Positions 36,358 to 45,295 of a DNA stretch of 64,000 nucleotides are shown one piece after another. The DNA comes from Allobosea sp. GTDB lineage: Bacteria > Pseudomonadota > Alphaproteobacteria > Rhizobiales > Beijerinckiaceae. A program made the translations under genes and the position numbers. Positions within the stretch are counted from its first letter, which is position 1, and every line of letters starts with the position of its first letter. The DNA lies in assembly GCF_017308075.1 (NCBI RefSeq), contig NZ_JAFKFX010000024.1:310001-374000 (forward strand). Direction: 5' to 3'. The notes below the pieces were generated by a model, which was not told where the DNA came from, did no database searches, and worked only from the letters and a program-made list of their open reading frames with translations.

Positions 36358-38073
36358 ATGAACCCAAGCGACAACGCCACCACCATTCTCATCCACCTTG
36401 CCGGCGGCGTCGCGCTGCTGATCTGGGCGGTGCGGCTGGTGCGAACGGGGGCGATGCGCGCCTTCGGCGTCTCGCTGCGACAGGCACTGCAGAGCTTCAC
36501 CCGCAATCGCTTCGCCGCCTTCGGCAGCGGCATCGCCGTCACCATGGTCTTGCAGAGCTCGACGGCGACGACCCTCCTCGTTTCCTCTTTCGCCGGCCGC
36601 GACCTCATCGTCCCGGCCATGGCACTGGCGGTATTGCTCGGCGCCAATCTCGGCACGGCGCTCGCCGCCTTCGTCATCTCGATGGACCTCGGCTGGGTCT
36701 GGGGCGTGTGCGTCGCGCTCGGCGTCGCGCTCTATCTCGGCCATGAAGCGATGGACCGGGCCCGCAATATCGGGCGCATCCTCGTCGGAATCGGGCTGAT
36801 CCTGCTGTCGCTGATCGAGCTCAACGCCGCCGCCGCCCCACTGGCCCAGTCGCCGACGTTCCGCACCGTGCTCGGCGCGCTCGCCGGCGAGCCGCTGCTG
36901 GCGATCCTGGTCGCCGTCGCGGCGACCTGGCTGACCCATTCGAGCATCGCGATCATCCTGCTGATCGCGACATTCGCGGCCTCCGGCCTGTTTCCGCCGG
37001 CGACGGCGGTCGCGCTCGTGCTCGGCGCCAATCTCGGCAATGCGCTCATCCCGGTGCTCAACCAGCTCGGCGCGCCGGCCGCACAACGCCGTGCCGCCAT
37101 CGGCAACCTCCTGACTCGGCTGATCCTCGTCGCCGTCCTGCTGCCCTTCGCCAAGCCGCTCTCGGCCTGGCTGCAGGCCCTGCCCGGACAGGACCCGCGC
37201 CTCGCCATCGAGTTCCATGTCGCGCTCAACCTGGTCGGCGCGCTGATCTTCCTGCCCTTCGTCGGACCGATTTCGGCTCTCGTCGCGCGCTTCATGCCGG
37301 GCCAGAAGGCGACCGACGCGGTCGTCAAGCCGCGTCATCTCGATCCGAGCGTGCTCGACAGTCCGACCGAGGCGCTGGCCGGCGCGATGCGCGAGGCGCT
37401 CAGCCTCGGCGACCGCGTCGAGGCCATGCTGCACGACACCATGGAGATGATCGGCAAGGACGAGCTCAAGCTCTCGCGCGCCATCGCCCAGGCGGATGAC
37501 GGCGTCGACGCCATCCATGAATCGATCAAGCTCTATCTGGTGAAGGTCTCGCGCAACGAGTTGAGCGAGGCCGAGAGCCGCCGGCTGGTCGAGATCATCA
37601 CGCTGATCACCAATCTCGAGCATATCGGCGACATCATCGACAAGAATCTGCGCGAGCTCGGCGAGAAGAAGATCCGCAAGCGCTACGCCTTCTCGCCGGA
37701 AGGCCTCGCCGAGATCCGCGATTTCCACCAGCGCGTCGCCTCCGGGCTGCGCCTCGCGCTCAACGTCTTCGCGACCCGCGACGTCGCGCTGGCGCGCCAG
37801 CTCTTCGCCGAGAAGGCGCCGATGCGCGACGCCGAGCGCCACGCCGCCGAGAGCCATTTCGAGCGCCTGCGCAGCGGCCGGCCGGAATCGATCGAGACCA
37901 GCGCGATCCATCTCGACATCATCCGCGACCTCAAGCGCATCCATGGCCACGCGGTGGCGATCGGCTATCCGATCCTGGAAAGCGCCAATGCACTGCGCGA
38001 GAGCCGGCTCAAGGCTGATGAAGAGTCGAAGTCGGAGGTCAAGCTGGCGGCAGCGCCACAACCGGGCCGCTAA
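36358..38073 (+). CDS. Na/Pi cotransporter family protein with PhoU-like tail
   Basis: 571 aa. Residues 1-320 hold two inverted Na/Pi-cotransporter repeats with the family QSSTA motif in VLQSSTATTLLVSSFAGRDL and its second copy near THSSIAIILLIATFAA, in about eight to ten membrane helices. Residues 345-560 are helical and PhoU-like (EAMLHDTMEMIGKDELK, ITLITNLEHIGDIIDKNL). It probably moves inorganic phosphate with sodium, and the PhoU-like tail may gate it. It is monocistronic as far as I can see. Phosphate release by the phosphatase-like enzyme nearby is an attractive but untested link. Confidence 0.92.
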   Translation: MNPSDNATTILIHLAGGVALLIWAVRLVRTGAMRAFGVSLRQALQSFTRNRFAAFGSGIAVTMVLQSSTATTLLVSSFAGRDLIVPAMALAVLLGANLGTALAAFVISMDLGWVWGVCVALGVALYLGHEAMDRARNIGRILVGIGLILLSLIELNAAAAPLAQSPTFRTVLGALAGEPLLAILVAVAATWLTHSSIAIILLIATFAASGLFPPATAVALVLGANLGNALIPVLNQLGAPAAQRRAAIGNLLTRLILVAVLLPFAKPLSAWLQALPGQDPRLAIEFHVALNLVGALIFLPFVGPISALVARFMPGQKATDAVVKPRHLDPSVLDSPTEALAGAMREALSLGDRVEAMLHDTMEMIGKDELKLSRAIAQADDGVDAIHESIKLYLVKVSRNELSEAESRRLVEIITLITNLEHIGDIIDKNLRELGEKKIRKRYAFSPEGLAEIRDFHQRVASGLRLALNVFATRDVALARQLFAEKAPMRDAERHAAESHFERLRSGRPESIETSAIHLDIIRDLKRIHGHAVAIGYPILESANALRESRLKADEESKSEVKLAAAPQPGR

Positions 38074-38177
38074 AATCGGCCTGCGGACGCGATTTCGGCT
38101 TTGGCGCCATGGTCGCCATGCGCCGGATGCAGCGCCCGCCAATTGACGTAACGACCGCCCGCCGCCAAGCCTGCGCC

Positions 38178-39383
38178 ATGACCTCGATCCCGCTGAATGT
38201 TCGCGCCGCCCGCCCACTGATGCCGATGCTGGCGGCGCTCAGCATGGCGCATCTGCTCAACGACTTGATCCAGTCGATGATCCCGGCGCTCTACCCTCTG
38301 ATCAAGGAGGCGTATCAGCTCGACTTCGCGCGGATCGGCCTGATCACGCTGGCCTTCCAGGTGACTTCGTCGCTGCTCCAGCCGGTGCTCGGCTACATCA
38401 CCGACCGCAGGCCCTGGCCCTATGCGATGGTGGCGGGAATGGGCTCGACCCTGCTCGGCCTGCTCGGGCTCTCCTTCGCGGTCAGCTACGAGATGGTGCT
38501 GGTCTCGGCGGGACTGGTCGGGCTCGGCTCGGCGGTGTTCCACCCGGAAGCCACGCGGATGGCCCGTCACGCCGCCGCCGGCCGCCAGGGCTTCGCTCAG
38601 GGCGTCTTCCAGATCGGCGGCCATACCGGCTACGCGATCGGCCCGTTGCTGGCCGCTGCCATCGTCGTGCCCCGGGGGCAGCAAAGCCTTGCCTGGTTCT
38701 CGGTGGTCGCCCTGGCTGCGATGGTGCTGATGGCCTGGACCGGCGCGCGCTATGCCGCGATGCGGCGCGACCAGGCGGCGGCGAGCAAGGACAAGCCGCC
38801 CGAGCCGGCTCCCGCACGGCTCCCGCGCGCCCATATCGCGCTGGCGATGACCATGCTGATCATCATCCTGTTCTCGAAGAACGCCTACACGGCGGGCTTC
38901 ACCTCCTACTACACCTTCTACCTGATCGAGCGCTTCGGGATCAGCCTGCAGCTCTCGCAGATCATGCTGTTCCTCTATCTCGTGGTCGGTGCGGTGGGGG
39001 TGATCGTCGGCGGCATGATCGGCGACCGGATCGGCCGCGACCGGGTGATCTGGATCTCGATCCTGGGCTCGCTGCCCTTCGCCCTGATGCTGCCCTATGC
39101 CGATCTGTTCTGGACCGGCGTGCTCAGCATCCTGATCAGCCTGATCATGGCCAGCGCCTTCTCGGCGATCCTGATCTACGCGATCGATCTCGTGCCGCAC
39201 AGGGTCGGACTGGTCGGCGGCCTGTTCTACGGGCTCGCCTTCGGCCTCGGCGGTATCGCCGCAGCCGGCATCGGCGCGCTTGCCGACCAGATCGGCATCA
39301 TCGCGGTCTTCAAGCTCTGCTCGTGGCTACCGGCCGTCGGCCTGCTGGCCTTCCTGCTGCCGCGCATGCCGAACGCGTCCTGA
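38178..39383 (+). CDS. MFS transporter, fosmidomycin-resistance (Fsr) type
   Basis: 401 aa from the ATG at 38178, giving twelve predicted membrane helices. The start SMAHLLNDLIQSMIPALYPL and the later YFTDRRPW-like loop (GYITDRRPWPYAM) and FHPEATRMA are characteristic of the Fsr group. Second-half helices begin at RAHIALAMTMLIIILFSKNAYTAGF. Fsr proteins export fosmidomycin and some other small molecules; the natural substrate here is unknown. Probably transcribed on its own. Confidence 0.9.
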   Translation: MTSIPLNVRAARPLMPMLAALSMAHLLNDLIQSMIPALYPLIKEAYQLDFARIGLITLAFQVTSSLLQPVLGYITDRRPWPYAMVAGMGSTLLGLLGLSFAVSYEMVLVSAGLVGLGSAVFHPEATRMARHAAAGRQGFAQGVFQIGGHTGYAIGPLLAAAIVVPRGQQSLAWFSVVALAAMVLMAWTGARYAAMRRDQAAASKDKPPEPAPARLPRAHIALAMTMLIIILFSKNAYTAGFTSYYTFYLIERFGISLQLSQIMLFLYLVVGAVGVIVGGMIGDRIGRDRVIWISILGSLPFALMLPYADLFWTGVLSILISLIMASAFSAILIYAIDLVPHRVGLVGGLFYGLAFGLGGIAAAGIGALADQIGIIAVFKLCSWLPAVGLLAFLLPRMPNAS

Positions 39384-39479
39384 GTTAAGCGCCGCGCGAG
39401 CGCGCGCAACGCCGGGGCTTACCTGCGCTCCAGCACTTTCGCTCCAGGACTTGCCTTCGCCTCGCCTGGCGGCCAGCTG

Positions 39480-39710
39480 CTACTGCGTCTGACGCCGGGG
39501 CGTAGCGTCTTTCGGCGCAGCGTGCCGGCCGCCCGAAGCCTCCATCTGCCGATCCGAGACTTCGGCCTCGTCGTTGCGATGGCGAAAGTTCCAGATCTCC
39601 TTGGCTCTCTCCCAGTGCTCGCGATCGCGGCCCTCGGGTTGCCCTTCTTCCATCCAGAGCCGGTAGGCGATCTTGCGAATCTCCCGCTGCGCATTGCCGA
39701 CATCGGCCAT
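39480..39710 (-). CDS. DUF2934 protein
   Basis: 76 aa from the ATG at 39710 with a strong GGAGGA ribosome-binding site. The family signature is present: IRKIAYRLWMEEGQPEGRD followed by EHWERAKEIW. Small, soluble, with a disordered basic tail. DUF2934 is common in Hyphomicrobiales, often several copies per genome, with no known function. It is divergent from norC and 118 bp from the NnrR-like box, so it might share that box, but proof is lacking. Confidence 0.85.
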   Translation of the reverse strand: MADVGNAQREIRKIAYRLWMEEGQPEGRDREHWERAKEIWNFRHRNDEAEVSDRQMEASGGRHAAPKDATPRRQTQ

Positions 39711-39827
39711 GTCGTCCTCCTTGGCTTGCCACTGCAGGTCTGGGACAACGCTTGGCCGGCCGCATGGTTCCCGGCCGGAAGCGCCCGTTCGAGAACGGGC
39801 CGCCGCCGCCCACCACCACCTTCCTGT

Positions 39828-39841
39828 TTGCCAATGCGCAA
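39828..39841. promoter_or_regulatory. NnrR/FNR-like box upstream of norC
   Basis: TTGCCAATGCGCAA fits TTG-N8-CAA; read on the other strand it starts TTGCG. With flanking bases the arms are TTTGC/GCAAA. It starts 134 bp before the norC ATG. Confidence 0.75.
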
Positions 39842-39961
39842 ACAAGCCCGGAGGGCGACCCGCTATCGCTACGCCGCTCCCTTCCACGACGGGACGGGGA
39901 GCGCGGCACCGGCCTTCGCCGGTCAGCCGTCGCAACGGCTATTCAGCGGAAGGGGAAATGC

Positions 39962-40414
39962 ATGGCCGAACGTCTGACAAAGGCGGGGGCGCGAAACGTC
40001 TTCTATGGCGGCTCGATCTTCTTCTTCGCCATCTTCGTCGGCCTCACGGCCCATAGCCACTGGTTCATCCGGACCCAGTCGACCGATGAAGCGACGCTGA
40101 CCCCGGCGGTCGCCCGCGGCAAGCATGTCTGGGAGCGCAACTCCTGCATCAACTGCCACACGCTGCTCGGCGAAGGCGCCTATTTCGCGCCGGAGCTCGG
40201 CAATGTCTGGAAGCGCTATGGCGGCGACAAGGACCATGCCGGCGCCCGCGAGAGCCTGAAGGCCTGGATGGCTGCGCAGCCGAGCGGGATCGAGGGCCGG
40301 CGGCAGATGCCGCAGTTCAACCTCACCGATCAAGAGCTGAACGATCTCGCCGATTTCCTGGAATGGACGAGCCGGATCAAGACCCAGAACTGGCCGCCCA
40401 ACGATGCCGGTTGA
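39962..40414 (+). CDS. norC: Nitric oxide reductase subunit C (NorC)
   Basis: 150 aa membrane-anchored cytochrome c that passes electrons to NorB. One N-terminal anchor (FYGGSIFFFAIFVGLTAHS, residues 14-32), then a periplasmic c-type domain with haem motif CINCHTLLGEGAYFAPEL and the distal Met in QMPQFNLTDQELNDLADFL. The length is standard. Start is the ATG at 39962. First gene of norCBQD, 22 bp before norB, controlled from the box at 39828. Confidence 0.97.
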   Translation: MAERLTKAGARNVFYGGSIFFFAIFVGLTAHSHWFIRTQSTDEATLTPAVARGKHVWERNSCINCHTLLGEGAYFAPELGNVWKRYGGDKDHAGARESLKAWMAAQPSGIEGRRQMPQFNLTDQELNDLADFLEWTSRIKTQNWPPNDAG

Positions 40415-40436
40415 GACAGCGCGACAGGAGAGAGCC

Positions 40437-41801
40437 ATGAGTGGCTACAACACAACGAGATACAAGACCCAAAGCGTCGCGATGCTCTACTTCTACGGCG
40501 CGCTGACGCTGTTCGTCGCGCAGGTGGCGTTCGGAACCCTGGCCGGGCTGATCTACGTCCTGCCCAATACGCTGTCCGAGCTCCTGCCCTTCAGCATCGT
40601 ACGCATGATCCACACCAACGCGCTGGTGGTCTGGCTGCTGCTCGGCTTCATGGGCGCGACCTATTACCTGCTGCCCGAGGAGGCGCAGACCGAGCTCTAC
40701 AGTACCAAGCTCGCGGTCATCCAGTTCTGGCTGTTCTTCATCGCGGCGGCGGTCGCGGTGGTCGGCTATCTCTTCCGCATCCATGAGGGCCGCGAATTCC
40801 TCGAGCAGCCCTTCGCGATCAAGGTCGGCATCGTCGTGGTGGTGCTGATCTTCCTGTTCAACATCACCATGACCTCGCTGAAGGGCCGCAAGACCACCGT
40901 CACCAACATCCTGCTTTTCGGCCTGTGGGGCCTGGCGATCTTCTTCCTGTTCGCCTTCTACAACCCGATCAACCTCGCGCTCGACAAGATGTATTGGTGG
41001 TACGTCATCCACCTTTGGGTGGAAGGCGTCTGGGAGCTGATCATGGCCTCGGTCCTGGCCTTCCTGATGATCAAGCTCAACGGCGTCGACCGCGAGGTGG
41101 TCGAGAAGTGGCTCTATGTCATCGTCGGCCTCGCCCTGTTCTCCGGCATCCTCGGCACCGGCCACCACTATTACTGGATCGGCGCGCCCGGATACTGGCA
41201 GTGGATCGGCTCGCTGTTCTCGACGCTCGAGGTCGCGCCCTTCTTCACCATGGTGCTTTTCACCGTCCACATGACCTGGAAGGCCGGCCGTAACCACCCC
41301 AACCGCGCAGCGCTGCTCTGGTCGATCGGCTGCTCGGTGATGGCCTTCATCGGCGCCGGCATCTGGGGCTTCCTGAACACGCTGTCCTTCACCAACTACT
41401 ACACCCACGGCACCCAGCTCACCGCCGCCCATGGCCACCTCGCCTTCTTCGGCGCCTATGTGATGCTGAATCTCGCGGTGATGGCCTACGCCATTCCCGA
41501 GCTGAAGAACCGGGCGCCTTACAACCAGTGGCTCTCGATCGTGAGCTTCTGGCTGATGGTGCCGGCGATGATGGTGATGACCTTCGCCCTGACCTTCGCC
41601 GGCGTGGTGCAGACCCATCTCCAGCGCGTGCTCGGTCAGTCCTACATGGAGGTCCAGGACCAGCTCGGCCTGTTCTACTGGGTCCGGCTCGGCTCCGGGA
41701 TCGTCGTGGTGATCGCCGCGCTGATGTTCGCCTGGGCGGTGCTCGTGCCCGGCCGCGAGCGCGAGCCCGAAGCCTTCGGCCTCGCCCAGCCGGCGGAATG
41801 A
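40437..41801 (+). CDS. norB: Nitric oxide reductase subunit B (NorB)
   Basis: 454 aa, twelve-helix catalytic subunit that reduces two NO to N2O. Haem-copper-oxidase-like ligands are visible: the low-spin haem His in VRMIHTNALVVWLLLG, the FeB/haem region in GTGHHYYWIGAPGYWQWIG and WVEGVWELIMASVL with its Glu, and the later HGTQLTAAHGHLAFFGAYVM His pair. No N-terminal quinol-oxidase extension, so it is the cytochrome-dependent (cNor) type, consistent with norC upstream. A good ribosome-binding site (caggagagagcc) precedes the ATG at 40437. Confidence 0.97.
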   Translation: MSGYNTTRYKTQSVAMLYFYGALTLFVAQVAFGTLAGLIYVLPNTLSELLPFSIVRMIHTNALVVWLLLGFMGATYYLLPEEAQTELYSTKLAVIQFWLFFIAAAVAVVGYLFRIHEGREFLEQPFAIKVGIVVVVLIFLFNITMTSLKGRKTTVTNILLFGLWGLAIFFLFAFYNPINLALDKMYWWYVIHLWVEGVWELIMASVLAFLMIKLNGVDREVVEKWLYVIVGLALFSGILGTGHHYYWIGAPGYWQWIGSLFSTLEVAPFFTMVLFTVHMTWKAGRNHPNRAALLWSIGCSVMAFIGAGIWGFLNTLSFTNYYTHGTQLTAAHGHLAFFGAYVMLNLAVMAYAIPELKNRAPYNQWLSIVSFWLMVPAMMVMTFALTFAGVVQTHLQRVLGQSYMEVQDQLGLFYWVRLGSGIVVVIAALMFAWAVLVPGREREPEAFGLAQPAE

Positions 41802-41807
41802 CGCCCC

Positions 41808-41833
41808 GGCCCGCCGGCTCTGGCCGGCGGGCC
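41808..41833. terminator. Intercistronic hairpin between norB and norQ
   Basis: Perfect 11-bp arms GGCCCGCCGGC/GCCGGCGGGCC with a TCTG loop begin 6 bp past the norB stop. No U-run follows, so it more likely stabilises or partly terminates the norCB message than stops it, setting less NorQD than NorCB. Confidence 0.6.
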
Positions 41834-41864
41834 CTCGCCCACAGCTTTCCCAGGGACTTGCCCG

Positions 41865-42689
41865 ATGAACATGATCTCGCCCCCGCCGCTCGCGGCACCG
41901 CCCGCCGACGGCTACGACATCCCCGCCTACAGCGCCTCCGGCAATGAACGTGCCCTGTTCGAGACGGCCTGGGAGAAGCGGCTGCCGCTGCTGCTCAAGG
42001 GGCCGACCGGCTCGGGCAAGACCCGCTTCGTCAGCCATATGGCGGCGAGCCTCGGCCTGCCGCTCTTCACCGTGGCCTGCCATGACGACCTCTCGGCCGC
42101 CGACCTGACCGGACGGCATCTGCTCAAGGGCGGCGAGACCGTCTGGGTCGACGGGCCGCTGACCCGCGCCGTGCGCGAGGGCGGGCTGTGCTATCTCGAC
42201 GAGATCGTCGAGGCCCGCAAGGACGTCGCCGTCGTGCTGCATCCGCTGACCGACGACCGGCGCATCCTGCCGCTGGAGCGCACCGGCGAGCTGCTCACGG
42301 CCCCACCTGCCTTCATGCTCGCGGTCTCCTACAACCCCGGCTACCAGAATCTCCTGAAGAACCTGAAGCCCTCGACCCGGCAGCGCTTCGTCTCGATCAG
42401 CTTCGACTTCCTGCCGCGCGACAAGGAGATCGCCGTGGTCGCGCAGGAAAGCGGGCTCGACGACAGCGCGGTGGCGCCGCTCGTCGACCTTGCCCGGCGG
42501 CTGCGCAGCCTGAAGGGTCAGGACATCGAGGAAGGCGTCTCGACCCGCCTGATCGTCTATGCCGCGAGCCTGATCGCAGCCGGCCTGCCGCGACGGGAAG
42601 CGGTGATGGCGGCGATCATCGAGCCGCTGACTGACGAGCCCGAAGTGCGCGCCGGCCTCGTCGAGGTCGCCCGTGCGGTTCTCGGCTAG
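41865..42689 (+). CDS. norQ: NorQ, MoxR-type AAA+ ATPase for nitric oxide reductase maturation
   Basis: 274 aa. Walker A LLKGPTGSGKTRFVSHMA, Walker B in GLCYLDEIVEARKDVAVVL, sensor 1 in LAVSYNPGYQ and an arginine-finger region around STRQRFVSISF. CbbQ/NirQ/NorQ proteins work with a von Willebrand partner (NorD) to insert the non-haem iron or otherwise activate NorB. It sits 63 bp after norB and 9 bp before norD. Confidence 0.96.
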   Translation: MNMISPPPLAAPPADGYDIPAYSASGNERALFETAWEKRLPLLLKGPTGSGKTRFVSHMAASLGLPLFTVACHDDLSAADLTGRHLLKGGETVWVDGPLTRAVREGGLCYLDEIVEARKDVAVVLHPLTDDRRILPLERTGELLTAPPAFMLAVSYNPGYQNLLKNLKPSTRQRFVSISFDFLPRDKEIAVVAQESGLDDSAVAPLVDLARRLRSLKGQDIEEGVSTRLIVYAASLIAAGLPRREAVMAAIIEPLTDEPEVRAGLVEVARAVLG

Positions 42690-42698
42690 GAGAGCGCC

Positions 42699-44594
42699 AT
42701 GCTGGACTTCCTCGAGCTCGAGGAAACCGTCGGGCGCTTCTGGCACAAGCTGGTCGGCGACACCGGCAGCCTGGCGCATCACCCGCAGGCGGCGGTGAGC
42801 CTGGCCGCGATGGCGCCGGCGCTCGCCGTCTGCTTCCGTGGTTTCGGCGGCGAATCCGGGGTCAGGATCGTCCCCGCCCGCGAGCGCGTCGCGACCCACC
42901 GGCTCAATCTGCGCCAGCGCGTCGGCCTCGGCGAGGAACGCCTGGCCCAGGCGCTGCGCGCCTCCGACAGCCTGCAACTGCCGGCAGAGATCGCCATCTT
43001 CCCCGAGGCCGCCCTGAACCGCGATCTCTATGTCTGGCTAACCGCCTGCATGGCACGGATGACGCCGCGCGCCGTCACGGAGACCGATCCGCTGCGGCGC
43101 GACCTCGCCCTGATTGCCGCAGCGAGCCGACTGGTCGGCGATGTGCTGGCGACTTTCCCCGGGCTCGCTCCGGTTTATCGACGGCTCGCCACGGCGACGC
43201 TGGAAACCCGCCGACGCGCCGGCCTGCCGGCGACCGAAGCCCGGGTCGAAGCGCTGATCGGCGCTCTGCTGCAGGGCGAGGACATCGCCATCGAGGCCGG
43301 GGACTGGCCGGCGAAGGCACCGCCCGGCTACCTGCCGGCGCTCGACGTCGCGCTCTGGCCGCTCGCCAGCGCCAGCAAGCTGGCGCGTTCGCGCCGCAAT
43401 GACGAGGACAGGCCGCTTCCGGGCACTCCGCCCGCTGCAGCCGAGGAGATGAAGACCTATGCCGCCAGCCGCGACGAGACGGCGGAAGCCTGGAGCGAGC
43501 GCAGCCCCTTCATCCTGAACCGCTTTGAGAAGATTCTGGCGATGTCGGAGATGGTTGCTGTCGACCGCCCTTCCGACGACAGCGACGAGCACGACCCTGA
43601 GGCGGCCGACGAGCTCGACGACATGGTGCTGAGCGAGCGCAAGGGCCGTCCGGCCTCGCGCTTCCGCTTCGACCTCGACCTGCCGCCCGAAGCCATGGAC
43701 GAGACGGTGCTGGCCGGGCCTCTGACCTATCCGGAATGGGATTTTCGCAGCGCCAGCTATCGCGAGGACTATTGCCGCGTCCTGTCGGCCATCGCCGGGC
43801 GGGAACTCGCTCCCCCCGCCCCCGATCCGGCGACGCAGGCGCTGGTCCGGCAGGTGCGCCGCCAGTTCGAGGCCTTGCGCCCCCTGCGCGAGCCGCAGCG
43901 CGGCCAGATCGACGGGCCGGATCTCGATCTCGACGCGGTGGTGCGTCGCCAGGCCGACCTCGCCGCCGGCGGGCCCGGCAGCGACCGCATCCATATCGCG
44001 AGCCGCCCGCAGGCGCATGATCTCGCCGTGACGACCTTGATGGACGTCTCGCTCTCGACCGATTCCTGGTTCGACGATCTGCGCGTGCTCGATGTCGAGA
44101 AGCAGGCGCTCACCGTCTTCGCCCATGGCCTCGCCGCCTGCGGCGACCGGCACGAGATCCTGACCTTCACCTCGCGCCGGCGCGACTGGGTGCGGATCGA
44201 GACGCTGAAGCGCTTCGACGAAGCTATGGGACCGGCGGTTGAAGCGCGCATCGCCGCATTGAAACCGGGCTACTACACCCGCATCGGCGCGGCGATCCGC
44301 CATGCCGGGGCCGGGCTCAAGGCCCGCCCCGACCGCCGCAAGCTGCTGCTGGTTCTGACCGACGGCAAGCCCAACGACATCGACCATTACGAGGGCCGCT
44401 TCGCCATGGAGGACACCCGCATGGCGGTGATCGAGGCACGCCGCGCCGGCATCTGCGTCTTCGCCGTGACGGTCGACCGCGAGTCGCGCGCCTACATCCC
44501 CTATCTGTTCGGCCGCAACGGCCATGCCGTGGTCTCGAAGCTGGAGCGCCTGCCGACCGCCCTGCCCGCGATCTACCGCGCGCTGGCAGCCTGA
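42699..44594 (+). CDS. norD: NorD, von Willebrand A-domain activator of nitric oxide reductase
   Basis: 631 aa soluble protein. The last 200 residues are a vWA domain with the metal-ion-dependent adhesion site DVSLSTDSW and DGKPNDIDHYEGRFAMED. The N-terminal 400 residues are helical, and residues 235-330 are acidic and probably flexible. It works with NorQ as a chelatase-like pair on NorB. It ends 11 bp before a small membrane protein. Confidence 0.95.
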   Translation: MLDFLELEETVGRFWHKLVGDTGSLAHHPQAAVSLAAMAPALAVCFRGFGGESGVRIVPARERVATHRLNLRQRVGLGEERLAQALRASDSLQLPAEIAIFPEAALNRDLYVWLTACMARMTPRAVTETDPLRRDLALIAAASRLVGDVLATFPGLAPVYRRLATATLETRRRAGLPATEARVEALIGALLQGEDIAIEAGDWPAKAPPGYLPALDVALWPLASASKLARSRRNDEDRPLPGTPPAAAEEMKTYAASRDETAEAWSERSPFILNRFEKILAMSEMVAVDRPSDDSDEHDPEAADELDDMVLSERKGRPASRFRFDLDLPPEAMDETVLAGPLTYPEWDFRSASYREDYCRVLSAIAGRELAPPAPDPATQALVRQVRRQFEALRPLREPQRGQIDGPDLDLDAVVRRQADLAAGGPGSDRIHIASRPQAHDLAVTTLMDVSLSTDSWFDDLRVLDVEKQALTVFAHGLAACGDRHEILTFTSRRRDWVRIETLKRFDEAMGPAVEARIAALKPGYYTRIGAAIRHAGAGLKARPDRRKLLLVLTDGKPNDIDHYEGRFAMEDTRMAVIEARRAGICVFAVTVDRESRAYIPYLFGRNGHAVVSKLERLPTALPAIYRALAA

Positions 44595-44605
44595 GGAGCC
44601 CTGTC

Positions 44606-44761
44606 ATGACCGATGCCCAGATGGGTCTCGCCGTCGCCACGCCCGCCATCATCGTGATGGCGCTGCTGCTCTATCGCATGGGCGTGCTCCAGAAGGGCGG
44701 CGTCACTGCTGCGGTGCTGATGTCGCTCGCCATCGCGACCATGCTGTTTCTCGAACAATGA
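44606..44761 (+). CDS. Small membrane protein at the end of norCBQD
   Basis: 51 aa, below the length usually listed. It begins MTDAQMGLAVATPAIIVMAL, and two hydrophobic stretches are visible, residues 8-24 and 33-48, joined by the basic turn RMGVLQKGG, so a helical hairpin is likely. GAGGAG lies just ahead of the ATG, 11 bp after norD. I know of no named family; small nor-linked membrane proteins are plausible assembly or stability factors for NorCB. Codon use matches its neighbours. Confidence 0.65.
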   Translation: MTDAQMGLAVATPAIIVMALLLYRMGVLQKGGVTAAVLMSLAIATMLFLEQ

Positions 44762-44781
44762 GGCGGTTGCCTGCGCGCTGT

Positions 44782-44795
44782 TTGAGATTCGACAA
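44782..44795. promoter_or_regulatory. NnrR/FNR-like box upstream of the DUF2249 operon
   Basis: TTGAGATTCGACAA fits TTG-N8-CAA. It starts 85 bp before the ATG at 44867, exactly the spacing seen between the nirK box and its ATG. Confidence 0.6.
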
Positions 44796-44866
44796 ATTGC
44801 CGCAGGCGCAGCGCCGCTAGGCTCGTCAGGCTCCCCGCATTTTCGGGGTCTACCGGAGCCGACACC

Positions 44867-45163
44867 ATGACGACAATGCCGCTCGAACCCCTCGACGTCC
44901 GCATGATCCCGCCGGTCGTTCGCCATGCGACGATCTTCGGAATCCTCGAACGCCTGCCGCCCGGCGAGAGCTTCAGCATCGTCAACGATCATGATCCCGC
45001 GCCGCTGCGCCGGCAGATCGAGGCGCGCTATCCCGGCACCTATAGCTGGTCCTACATCGTGCAGGGGCCTGAGATCTGGCAGGTCGAGATCGGTCATGCC
45101 GGGGCCAATGAGGCCGATTGCGGCGGCCATGACGAAGGCCAGGCCTGCACCTGCGGCCACTGA
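44867..45163 (+). CDS. DUF2249 protein with Cys/His-rich tail
   Basis: 98 aa. One DUF2249 domain of ferredoxin-like size: LEPLDVRMIPPVVRHATIFG, the conserved turn NDHDPAPLRRQIEARYPG and a final WQVEIGHAG. The extra tail has three cysteines and two histidines in the pattern CGGHDEGQACTCGH, suggesting that it carries a metal. DUF2249 genes recur near nitrite and nitric oxide reductase genes, and their function is not settled. It opens the set that ends with a DUF59 protein, with an NnrR-like box ahead of it. Confidence 0.85.
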   Translation: MTTMPLEPLDVRMIPPVVRHATIFGILERLPPGESFSIVNDHDPAPLRRQIEARYPGTYSWSYIVQGPEIWQVEIGHAGANEADCGGHDEGQACTCGH

Positions 45164-45222
45164 TGCCCGCCCGGTTGCCGCGCCGGACCAGACGCTGACT
45201 GGCGATCCATTTTCTGTCTCGC

Positions 45223-45270
45223 AGCATCGGATCCCTCCGGAAAGCCGAATCCACTTTCCGGTCCGATGCT
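45223..45270. repeat. Palindromic intergenic repeat
   Basis: Nested perfect stems: outer AGCATCGGA/TCCGATGCT and inner CCGGAAAG/CTTTCCGG with a 9-nt loop. Such AGCATCGG-type palindromes are scattered through Hyphomicrobiales genomes. The ATG at 45266 of a longer version of the next gene lies inside this repeat, which argues for the later start at 45296. Confidence 0.75.
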
Positions 45271-45295
45271 CCTGCTTCGCTCGGGAGACCCGGCC

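Noticed and set aside
40377..42977. Very long antisense frame over norB and norQ
   Set aside because: His/Gln/Arg-rich low-complexity product, no family features, directly opposite conserved genes.
45266..45295. Earlier ATG for the membrane protein
   Set aside because: That ATG lies inside the palindromic repeat 45223-45270, while 45296 has a ribosome-binding site.
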